From: CF-118 sp035689345
Lineage (GTDB): Bacteria > Chloroflexota > Dormibacteria > Dormibacterales > Dormibacteraceae
Reading direction: 5' to 3'
Length of the DNA: 11,858 nt
Assembly: GCA_035689345.1 (NCBI GenBank)
Contig: DASSLR010000042.1
Coordinates: 1 to 11,858 of the forward strand
The notes beneath the pieces are model-generated. The model saw only the letters and a program-made list of their open reading frames with translations, was not told the DNA's origin and made no database searches. The position numbers and the translations under genes were made by a program. Positions 6,433-11,858 of this stretch are shown piece by piece. Numbering within the stretch: position 1 is the stretch's first letter; every line of letters starts with the position of its first letter.

Positions 6433-7581
6433 ATGGACTTCGAGCTCAGCCAGGCCGAGACCGAATTCCGCGATGAGGTCCGCTCCTGGCTGGCCGCCAA
6501 CAAGCCCCGCGACGAGGGAACGGACGGTGAGGGCCAGAAGGCGTTCATCGACCGGCGCCGCGCGTGGCAGAAGAAGCTGCACGACGCGGGCTACGTCGGC
6601 ATCACGTGGCCGAAGGAGTACGGAGGCCGCGGCGCCGGCTTCATGGAGCAGCTCATCTTCAACGACGAGATGATCCTGGCCAAGGCGCCCGACCCCATCA
6701 ACGTCATCGGCCTGGGCATGGGCGGCCCGGTCGTCATCGCCCACGGCACCGAGGAGCAGAAGAAGAGGTACCTCGAGCCGCTGCTTTCCGCCGAAGAGAT
6801 CTGGTGCCAGGGCTTCAGCGAGCCCAACGCGGGCAGCGACCTGTCAGGCCTGCAGACGCGGGCCGAGGACAAGGGCGATCACTACGTGGTCAACGGCCAG
6901 AAGGTGTGGACCACGCTGGCCCACGTCGCCAAGTGGTGCATGCTCGTGACCCGCGAGCGCAAGGAGGCCAACCCGCGCGATGGCCTCACGTACCTGCTGG
7001 TCGACATGGAGAGCCCAGGCGTCGAGGTCCGGCCGCTCGTGCAGATCACCGGCGATGCGGAGTTCAACGAGATCTTCTTCAAGGACGTGGTCGTGCCGAA
7101 GTCGCAGATCCTCGGCGAGCCCGGCAACGGTTGGGCGGTCGCGATGACGACGCTGCTCCACGAGCGCGGCACGCTCGGCATGTCGCTTGCCACTCGCGCT
7201 CAGATCACCGCCGCTGAGCTCGCGGAGCACGCGCGCCGGATCGGGCGTGGGTCCGACCCGCTCGTGCGCCAGCGCATCGCCCAGTTCACGATCGAGGCGC
7301 GGGCGCTGCAGCTCAACGGCTACCGCGCCGTCACCGCGATGAAGCGCAACGGCATCCCAGGTCCTGAGGGCTCGATCCTCAAGCTGATGTGGTCGGAGCT
7401 CAACCAGCGCATGACCGAGACCGCCGTCGACATCTCCGGAGCGGCCGGGCAGGTCGGCGACGGCGACGGGTGGGAGTACCTGTTCCTGCGCTCCCGGGCC
7501 AACACGATCGAGGCCGGCACCTCCGAGGTGCTGCGCAACATCCTGGCCGAGCGGGTGCTGGGGCTGCCCAGGAGTCGGTAG
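6433..7581 (+). CDS. Acyl-CoA dehydrogenase, FadE-type (copy 1)
   Basis: The 382-residue product oxidises an acyl-CoA to the 2,3-enoyl-CoA with FAD, passing electrons to ETF. MDFELSQAETEFRDEVRSWL (1-20) is the usual N-terminal helix, and YVGITWPKEYGGRG (54-67) and TEEQKKRYLEPLLSAEEIWCQ (106-126) follow. FSEPNAGSDLSGLQTRA (128-144) contacts FAD and substrate; WCMLVTRER and EIFFKDVVVPKSQILGEPGNGW mark the middle beta domain. The end reads RANTIEAGTSEVLRNI (355-370) then LAERVLGLPR. The position just before GT, where medium-chain dehydrogenases have catalytic Glu, is Ala361, with Glu360 one residue earlier. The start at ATG 6433 was chosen because it gives the canonical N-terminus. It ends at the base before a REP-like hairpin. 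Length and motifs fit FadE enzymes that work in heteromeric pairs; the substrate is not identifiable. Confidence 0.93.
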   Translation: MDFELSQAETEFRDEVRSWLAANKPRDEGTDGEGQKAFIDRRRAWQKKLHDAGYVGITWPKEYGGRGAGFMEQLIFNDEMILAKAPDPINVIGLGMGGPVVIAHGTEEQKKRYLEPLLSAEEIWCQGFSEPNAGSDLSGLQTRAEDKGDHYVVNGQKVWTTLAHVAKWCMLVTRERKEANPRDGLTYLLVDMESPGVEVRPLVQITGDAEFNEIFFKDVVVPKSQILGEPGNGWAVAMTTLLHERGTLGMSLATRAQITAAELAEHARRIGRGSDPLVRQRIAQFTIEARALQLNGYRAVTAMKRNGIPGPEGSILKLMWSELNQRMTETAVDISGAAGQVGDGDGWEYLFLRSRANTIEAGTSEVLRNILAERVLGLPRSR

Positions 7582-7599
7582 CCCTCACCCTCACCCTGG
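7582..7599 (+). repeat. Direct hexamer repeat leading into REP-like hairpin
   Basis: CCCTCA occurs twice in tandem (7582-7593), followed by the variant CCCTGG (7594-7599). It leads directly into the hairpin at 7600-7623. From memory, the combination of a CCCTCACCCT run and a CCCTCTCCCGC stem is a widespread dispersed repeat in high-GC genomes. The family assignment is recall-based inference; the repeat units are directly visible. Confidence 0.6.
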
Positions 7600-7632
7600 C
7601 CCTCTCCCGCAAGCGGGAGAGGGAATTATTTT
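7600..7632 (+). terminator. Strong GC hairpin, likely intrinsic terminator
   Basis: Arms CCCTCTCCCGC (7600-7610) and GCGGGAGAGGG (7613-7623) are perfect complements with AA between them, so the top of the stem must open to form a CAAG-type loop. The tail AATTATTTT follows (7624-7632). It sits 18 bases after the dehydrogenase stop and before the MarR promoter, where a terminator is expected. The T-tract is broken, so termination efficiency is uncertain. It is also part of a REP-like repeat. Confidence 0.7.
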
Positions 7633-7642
7633 CAATGGCTGA

Positions 7643-7665
7643 ATAGTTTAAGATTGAGAAACTAT
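7643..7665 (+). promoter_or_regulatory. Inverted-repeat operator over MarR promoter and start
   Basis: ATAGTTT (7643-7649) and AAACTAT (7659-7665) form a perfect 7-bp inverted repeat with a nine-base spacer, 23 bp in all. The right arm overlaps the ATG at 7664. A -10-like TAAGAT occupies 7649-7654. MarR dimers bind AT-rich palindromes of about this size and commonly repress their own promoter, so this is a good candidate autoregulatory operator controlling both regulator and exporter. No strong -35 is seen. The repeat is directly visible; the binding is inferred. Confidence 0.65.
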
Positions 7666-8113
7666 GTCCCAGCCTTCGCTCGATGACGCCCTCGCCGGCT
7701 ACAGGCGCTTTCACCGCGCGCTTCTGAACTCGACCGCGCGCAAGTGGCGCGACCTCGACATCTCGATGCAGCAGGTGCGCGCCATGCACGTGCTCCGCGA
7801 TGAGGGCGAGGTGCCGGTGGGCAGGCTGGCCGAGGTCTTCGGCTTCGGCATGCCGGCCGCGAGCCTGCTCGCAGACCGGCTGGTGCGCGCCGGTTACGCC
7901 GAGCGCCACGACGACCCGACCGATCGCCGGCGCGTGCTGGTCCGCCTCAGCCGGGCCGGTGAGCGTTTGATGACCGAGCTCATAGAGGGCAGCCACGCGC
8001 ACATGCGCAAGTGGATGGCTTCGCTCTCGGCGTCCGAGCTGGAGACGGTGACGCGCGCCTGGCACCTCATGGCCGAGGCGGCGCTCGGCGAAAAGGAGAA
8101 GGCGGCCGTATGA
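7664..8113 (+). CDS. MarR-family transcriptional regulator
   Basis: The protein has 149 residues with the MarR winged-helix layout. N-terminal dimerisation helix: residues 5-30. SMQQVRAMHVL (34-44) starts the DNA-binding domain, and VPVGRLAEVFGFGMPAASLLADRLVRAGYAER (50-81, read as helix, turn, recognition helix) continues it. The wing contains DDPTDRRRVLVRLSRAGE (83-100), which includes the conserved DxxDRR signature. C-terminal dimer helices: 100-140. Members usually repress a neighbouring efflux or detoxification gene and release DNA on binding a phenolic or other lipophilic ligand, or on oxidation. It lacks an obvious sensing Cys, so ligand binding is more likely than thiol oxidation. Its stop overlaps the exporter start by four bases (ATGA), which indicates translational coupling. 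The inverted repeat over its own start codon is the probable operator. Confidence 0.93.
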   Translation: MSQPSLDDALAGYRRFHRALLNSTARKWRDLDISMQQVRAMHVLRDEGEVPVGRLAEVFGFGMPAASLLADRLVRAGYAERHDDPTDRRRVLVRLSRAGERLMTELIEGSHAHMRKWMASLSASELETVTRAWHLMAEAALGEKEKAAV

Positions 8114-9711
8114 CCGCCGTCGCCACACGGGCGCGCAAAGACGAGAGCACCGCTCCGCGCGCGAACCGCGGCGTCCTTGCCGTGTTCGCCGGCCTGATGC
8201 TCGGATCGCTCATCGCCTCGCTCAACATGACGCTGGTCGCGCCCGCACTGCCGACGATCGTCGCCGAGCTCGGTGGCCTGGCCGACTACACGTGGATCCC
8301 GATCTCGGCGATGCTCGCCTCCACGATCGTCGTTCCGATCGCGGGCAAGCTGTCCGACATCTACGGCCGCAAGCCGCTGTACATGACCGGGGTCATCGTG
8401 TTCGCGCTCGGATCCGCGCTGTCGGGCATCGCGCCGAATTTCTGGTTCCTGGTGTTCGCGCGCTTCGTTCAGGGCGCGGGCATGGGCTTCCTGATGCCGC
8501 TTTCGCAGGCCATCATCGGCGACATCATCTCGCCGCGAGAGCGCGGCAAGTACCAGGGGATGATGGGCGCGTCGTTCGGCCTCGCCTCCATCGTCGGACC
8601 CGCGGCGGGCGGCTTCATTACCCAGTACTACTCGTGGCGCTGGCTGTTCTTCGTCAACATTCCCTTCGCCGCGCTGACGCTGCTCGTGGTCGCGCTCTAC
8701 ATGCACGTACCGAACGAGAAGCGCAAGCACAGGATCGACGTCATGGGCAGCGTCACGCTGTCGCTCGGCGTCTCGGCCGTGCTGCTCGCCACCGTGTGGG
8801 GCGGCTCGCAGTACGCGTGGAACTCGTGGCAGATCATCAGCCTCTACGGCGCGGGCGCGGTGCTCCTGATCGCGTTCGCGTGGTTCGAGACGCGCGCCGC
8901 CGAGCCTGTGCTGCCCTTGCAGCTGTGGAAGAGCAGCATCTTCACCTTCTCCAACATCGCGAGCATCGGGGTGGCGATGACGATGTTCGGGACGATCTAT
9001 TTCCTGCCGGTGTTCGTGCAGGGAGTGATCGGCAACAGCGTCACCAACTCCGGCGCGATCCTCGTGCCGATGCTGGTGGCGATGATCATCACGAGCATCG
9101 CCAGCGGTCAGCTCATCTCGCGCACGGGCCGCTACAAGTCGGTGCTGATCGTCGGCATGCTGCTGATGATCGCGGGCTACGCGCTGCTGTCCCTGCTCGA
9201 CGTCAACTCCACCAACCAGCAGGTGGTGGAGGCGATGATCGTCATCGGGCTGGGCCTCGGCATGTCGATGCAGACGTACACGCTGGTGGTGCAGAACTCG
9301 GTGAGCCGGCACGACATGGCGGTCGCCACGTCCGCCACGCAGCTTTCACGTTCCATCGGCGCCGCGGTCGGCCTGGCCGTGCTCGGCACCATCCTCAGCC
9401 TGAGCATCTCCAGCGCCCTGCCCAAGTACCTGCCCGCAGCCACCGCCGCGAAGCTGAACCTGTCAGGAACCGCCAGCGCGGGCGCGCTGTTCGATCCGTC
9501 GCAGTTCGCCCATCTGCCGGCGGCCATCCTTCTGGGCATCCGCCACGGCCTGGCCGACGGGCTGCACCCGGTGTTCGTGGCCGGGATACCCATCCTGGTG
9601 GTCGCGCTGATCGCCACGCTGTTCATCCGCGAGGTGCCGCTGCGCCAGACGGCGCACGTGGTCGCCGGCCGCCGCACTGCCGATGAGGCTTCAGACGTAG
9701 CGATTTCCTGA
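8110..9711 (+). CDS. DHA2-type MFS multidrug exporter
   Basis: This gene encodes 533 residues. The ATG at 8110 overlaps the MarR stop, and AAGGAG at 8093-8098 is a Shine-Dalgarno; an open upstream extension lies inside marR and was rejected. The length and number of hydrophobic segments fit the 14-helix DHA2 (EmrB/QacA) family of proton-driven drug exporters. Helix 1 contains LNMTLVAPALPTI (38-50). Motif A is GKLSDIYGRKP (79-89), motif B is RFVQGAGMGFLMP (118-130), and motif C is IVGPAAGGF (161-169). WRWLFFVNIPFA (177-188) is a family hallmark. Helix 1 normally has LDxT with a membrane-embedded Asp; here it is Asn39. Linked regulation by MarR suggests export of a lipophilic toxin or metabolite, perhaps related to the neighbouring acyl-CoA chemistry. 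The substrate is unknown. Confidence 0.94.
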   Translation: MTAVATRARKDESTAPRANRGVLAVFAGLMLGSLIASLNMTLVAPALPTIVAELGGLADYTWIPISAMLASTIVVPIAGKLSDIYGRKPLYMTGVIVFALGSALSGIAPNFWFLVFARFVQGAGMGFLMPLSQAIIGDIISPRERGKYQGMMGASFGLASIVGPAAGGFITQYYSWRWLFFVNIPFAALTLLVVALYMHVPNEKRKHRIDVMGSVTLSLGVSAVLLATVWGGSQYAWNSWQIISLYGAGAVLLIAFAWFETRAAEPVLPLQLWKSSIFTFSNIASIGVAMTMFGTIYFLPVFVQGVIGNSVTNSGAILVPMLVAMIITSIASGQLISRTGRYKSVLIVGMLLMIAGYALLSLLDVNSTNQQVVEAMIVIGLGLGMSMQTYTLVVQNSVSRHDMAVATSATQLSRSIGAAVGLAVLGTILSLSISSALPKYLPAATAAKLNLSGTASAGALFDPSQFAHLPAAILLGIRHGLADGLHPVFVAGIPILVVALIATLFIREVPLRQTAHVVAGRRTADEASDVAIS

Positions 9712-9715
9712 ACAG

Positions 9716-9736
9716 ACGGCCAGAATTGCTGGCCGT
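9716..9736 (+). repeat. Perfect 8-bp inverted repeat after exporter gene
   Basis: ACGGCCAG (9716-9723) and CTGGCCGT (9729-9736) flank AATTG. The repeat starts five bases after the exporter stop and its right arm reaches into the GTG start of the next gene. It could form a hairpin that attenuates read-through or hides the start codon, or serve as an operator. No T-tract follows, so a classical terminator is unlikely. Confidence 0.5.
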
Positions 9737-10352
9737 GGATGCTCAGGAGCTCGAGCGCAACGTCGTCGCCGAGCGGTCGTTCTGGGTCGCCTGCGGCCTG
9801 GCGATCATCGGCGGGGTGGGCCCGCTGGTCGCGGCCGCGGGCCACACCAACCGGCTGGCGAGCGTGGTGGTCCCGTTCCTCGCCGCCGCCGGCGCCAACG
9901 CGGCGCTGGCCCTGACGTACCGCCGCGGCCGGTCCTTCACCGCGCTCATCTACTTCCTCGGCGGCCTGGCCATCGCGTACGGGTTGCTGCTCGTCCTGGC
10001 CATCCCGATGCGGCTGGCGGTCGAGGGCACGTGCCCGCCTGCGCCGCAGGTGTGCACGAACGGCCTGGAGCTGCAGCTCAGCGGCTACGAGAATCTGGCG
10101 CTCTCGATCGCGGTCGGCTTCGGCGCGCTTTCGCTCCTGACCGGATTCTTCGGTCTGCTCACGCTGTACCGGGGGCTGCGCCCGGGGACCGCGAAAGGAC
10201 CGACCGTCTGGCCCTCCAAGGAGCCGGAGGGCTGGCGGCAGAAGGCGCCCGAACCCGCGGCAAAGCCCGAGGAGAAGCCCGCCGAGAACCCCGCAGAGGA
10301 GCCTGCGGAGAAGGAGAGTCCCGAGCCGCCCAAGGCCGAAGAGCCGAGTTAA
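9735..10352 (+). CDS. Four-helix membrane protein with Pro/Glu/Lys-rich tail
   Basis: I do not recognise a family. The 205 residues from GTG 9735 show four hydrophobic segments at about 17-36, 41-61, 69-92 and 120-145. The loop between helices three and four (93-118) has C100 and C107, probably outside the membrane and able to form a disulfide. After helix four, residues 147-170 are basic and Trp-containing, then 171-205 is a low-complexity tail made of Pro, Glu, Lys and Ala in near-repeats (KPEEKPAENPAEEPAEKE). Such tails are extended, flexible and usually cytoplasmic. A TTG at 9726 would add three residues; GTG was preferred as the commoner start. It follows the exporter by 23 bp and may be co-transcribed with it, unless the intervening inverted repeat stops transcription. 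Function unknown. Confidence 0.75.
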   Translation: MDAQELERNVVAERSFWVACGLAIIGGVGPLVAAAGHTNRLASVVVPFLAAAGANAALALTYRRGRSFTALIYFLGGLAIAYGLLLVLAIPMRLAVEGTCPPAPQVCTNGLELQLSGYENLALSIAVGFGALSLLTGFFGLLTLYRGLRPGTAKGPTVWPSKEPEGWRQKAPEPAAKPEEKPAENPAEEPAEKESPEPPKAEEPS

Positions 10353-10365
10353 TTACACTCGGCTC
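10341..10365 (+). promoter_or_regulatory. 9-bp inverted repeat spanning stop, -10 and start region
   Basis: GAGCCGAGT (10341-10349) and ACTCGGCTC (10357-10365) are perfect complements separated by TAATTAC. The left arm codes for the end of the membrane protein, its TAA stop is in the spacer, and a -10-like TACACT (10354-10359) straddles spacer and right arm. The repeat ends one base before ATG 10367. It could be an operator for the dehydrogenase gene or a hairpin separating the two genes. The repeat is visible; the role is inferred. Confidence 0.55.
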
Positions 10366-10366
10366 G

Positions 10367-11497
10367 ATGGACTTCGCCTTCTCTGAAGAGCAGGAGATGC
10401 TGCGCCGGTCGGCGCGCGATTTCCTGACCAAGGAGTGCTCGTCCAAGGTGGTGCGCCGGCTGATGGAGGCCGACGACTCGTACGACCCGGCGCTCTGGAA
10501 GAAGATCTCCGACCTCGGCTGGACGGCGCTCGGCATTCCTGAGGCCTACGGCGGCGTGGGCACGTTCCTGGACCTCATCGTCGTGCTCGAAGAGGCAGGT
10601 CGCGCGCTGCTCCCGGGTCCGTTTTTCGCGACCATGGGCCTGGCGGTGCCCGCCCTCATCGAGGCCGGCACGGAGGCGCAGAAGAAGGAAGCACTGGGTG
10701 CGATCGCGGCCGGTGAGGCGCGCGCGACGCTGGCTCTGACCGAGCCGTCGGGTCGATGGGACGCAAGCGGCATCACGCTCGAGGCGAAGCCGGTCGGTGG
10801 CGGATGGCAGCTCGACGGCGTGAAGCTGTTCGTGCCCGACGCGATGCCCGCCGATTACACGGTGGTCGCGGCGCGGACGCGAGGCGAAGGCGAGGACGGC
10901 GTGAGCCTGTTCCTCGTCAAGGGACGGCCCAAGGGCATGACCGTCACTCCGCTCAAGACCCTCGACATGACGCGACGGTGGTCGGAGGTGCGATTCGAAG
11001 GCGTGCAGCTGGACGCCGACTCGCTGATGGGGGCGCCGCACACCGCGTGGCCGCGGTTGAAGCGCGCCCTCGAATGGGGCACCGCGGCGCTGTGCGCGGA
11101 GATGGTGGGCGGCGCGCAGAAGGTGCTCGAGACCTCGACGGATTACGCCAAGACGCGACACCAGTTCGGCAAGCCGATCGGCATCTACCAGGCGGTGTCG
11201 CACAAGCTCGCGGACATGCTCGTGCTGAGCGAGAGCGGGCGTTCCGCCACGTACTACGCGGCCTGGACGGTGGAGGCGGATGCGCCGGATCGCTCGCTCG
11301 CGGGCTCGATGGCGAAGGCGTACGTCTCGGACGCGTACAGGAAGATCGCGGGCGACGGCATCCAGGTGCACGGAGGCATCGGCTTCACCTGGGAGCACGA
11401 CATGCATCTGTACTTCAAGCGGGCGAAGTCGTCAGAGGTGACGCTCGGCGACGCGACTTATCACCGGGAGCTGGTGGCGCAAGCGCTGGATCTCTAG
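10367..11497 (+). CDS. Acyl-CoA dehydrogenase, FadE-type (copy 2)
   Basis: The 376-residue product is an FAD-dependent acyl-CoA dehydrogenase-like protein. MDFAFSEEQEMLRRSARDFL (1-20) is the N-terminal helix, followed by LGWTALGIPEAYGG (50-63) and TLALTEPSGRWD (121-132). The C-terminal helical domain contains YAKTRHQFGKPIGIYQAVSH (260-279) and GIQVHGGIGFTWEHDMHLYF (331-350). It ends KSSEVTLGDATYHRE, without the (E/G)GT segment that carries the catalytic Glu in medium-chain enzymes. The FAD-contact motif at 125-132 (TEPSGRWD) lacks the AGSD seen in copy 1. Both traits recall the partner subunit of heterotetrameric steroid-type dehydrogenases, where one subunit supplies the active site. Its likely partner in this window is the dehydrogenase ending at 7581. 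The ATG at 10367 gives the canonical N-terminus and has a -10-like TACACT seven bases upstream. The substrate is unknown. Confidence 0.9.
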   Translation: MDFAFSEEQEMLRRSARDFLTKECSSKVVRRLMEADDSYDPALWKKISDLGWTALGIPEAYGGVGTFLDLIVVLEEAGRALLPGPFFATMGLAVPALIEAGTEAQKKEALGAIAAGEARATLALTEPSGRWDASGITLEAKPVGGGWQLDGVKLFVPDAMPADYTVVAARTRGEGEDGVSLFLVKGRPKGMTVTPLKTLDMTRRWSEVRFEGVQLDADSLMGAPHTAWPRLKRALEWGTAALCAEMVGGAQKVLETSTDYAKTRHQFGKPIGIYQAVSHKLADMLVLSESGRSATYYAAWTVEADAPDRSLAGSMAKAYVSDAYRKIAGDGIQVHGGIGFTWEHDMHLYFKRAKSSEVTLGDATYHRELVAQALDL

Positions 11498-11858
11498 TTG
11501 GACCCTTTCGTGCAGGCAGAGCTGCAGGCAGAGCTGCAGCCGGACGAGCAGCTGCTGTGGACCGGGCGCCCGGATGCCAACCGGCTGTTCACGTGGCTCG
11601 ACCTCTACCTGGTGCCGTTCAGCCTGTTCTGGACCGGCTTCGCGATCTTCTGGGAGTCGCTCGCTCTTTACGGTGCGGTGCGCGCCGGAGCAGAGGCGGC
11701 TTTCTTTCCATTGTTCGGCCTGCCGTTCATCGCCATCGGCTTCTATCTGCTTTTTGGCCGATTTCTTGTCAAGCGGTATTCGAGGCGCCACACGTACTAC
11801 GCGGTCACTGATCGTCGCGTGATCGCGCTATCCACCTCCTTTGGTAGACACGTGAGGT
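11498..11858 (+). CDS. Membrane protein with possible bacterial PH-like domain, truncated by window edge
   Basis: The frame is open from TTG 11498, directly after the dehydrogenase stop, to the right edge (120 codons plus one base); GTG 11510 is an equally good start. The N-terminus reads LQPDEQLLWTGRP (13-25 from the TTG), followed by two hydrophobic segments at about 34-55 and 69-90, then basic KRYSRRHTYYAVTDRRVIAL (92-111). The order PxEqllWxGrP, two membrane helices, YxvTdRRvi is typical of bacterial PH-like (YdbT/YdbS-type) envelope proteins of unknown role. A 12-bp tandem duplication near the start encodes QAELQAEL. Coupling to the dehydrogenase looks positional only. The family call is tentative; the gene itself is well supported by its open frame and clean hydrophobic pattern. 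Confidence 0.72.
   Translation, partial: MDPFVQAELQAELQPDEQLLWTGRPDANRLFTWLDLYLVPFSLFWTGFAIFWESLALYGAVRAGAEAAFFPLFGLPFIAIGFYLLFGRFLVKRYSRRHTYYAVTDRRVIALSTSFGRHVR
11513..11536 (+). repeat. 12-bp perfect tandem duplication in coding sequence
   Basis: CAGGCAGAGCTG occurs twice back to back, encoding Gln-Ala-Glu-Leu twice. It keeps the frame and lies at the very N-terminus of the membrane protein, where length change is probably tolerated. It may be a recent slippage event. Confidence 0.8.

Noticed and set aside
7894..9312. 472-codon minus-strand frame opposite marR and the exporter
   Set aside because: A His/Arg/Asp-rich low-complexity product, typical of the antisense of a hydrophobic MFS gene.
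8292..9686. 464-codon plus-strand frame inside the exporter
   Set aside because: Alternate-frame shadow of the exporter, which has all family motifs in the other frame.

Overview
The window is high-GC, densely packed bacterial DNA, and no rRNA, tRNA, CRISPR array or transposase is visible. An F420-type luciferase-like oxidoreductase, two acyl-CoA dehydrogenases, secreted Ser/Thr/Pro-rich proteins and -10-like hexamers placed almost directly on start codons suggest a soil-type Actinomycetota, Chloroflexota or Dormibacterota-like organism. This placement is an inference. I see no lineage marker that fixes the phylum.

Layout. (1) 1-3163 is a cell-surface block. Two tandem paralogous lipoprotein-like genes with putative Ig-type repeats lie on the minus strand; the first runs off the left edge and starts with GTG at 1069. 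They diverge from a secreted, membrane-anchored Ig-like protein on the plus strand. (2) 3165-4771 holds folE (GTP cyclohydrolase I, minus) and, divergently, a helix-hairpin-helix plus PHP phosphoesterase that resembles PolX without its polymerase domain. (3) 4781-5470 encodes an unusual ribbon-helix-helix/Clp_N fusion without an ATPase domain. Its promoter-like TTGACA-N17-TCAAAT element carries a 14-bp palindrome in the spacer. (4) 5499-7581 is a probable two-gene operon: a luciferase-like flavin/F420 oxidoreductase and an acyl-CoA dehydrogenase. It is closed by a strong GC hairpin of a repetitive, REP-like type. (5) 7664-9711 is a MarR regulator translationally coupled to a DHA2-type MFS exporter, with a perfect inverted repeat over the MarR start. 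(6) 9735-11858 contains a four-helix membrane protein with a Pro/Glu/Lys-rich tail, a second acyl-CoA dehydrogenase, and the start of a membrane protein with a possible bacterial PH-like domain.

How they may work together. The two dehydrogenases are of the kind that form heteromeric pairs in lipid or steroid catabolism. With the luciferase-like enzyme they suggest oxidative breakdown of an acyl-CoA or a hydrophobic compound, and the MarR/MFS pair would handle efflux of a related toxic molecule. The RHH-Clp_N protein is the best candidate for something little described: a possible self-regulating sensor or decoy built from the substrate/antibiotic-binding domain of a Clp unfoldase. Inverted repeats overlap or lie close to start codons at 4747-4760, 7643-7665, 9716-9736 and 10341-10365, which gives this stretch a dense layer of candidate control sites.
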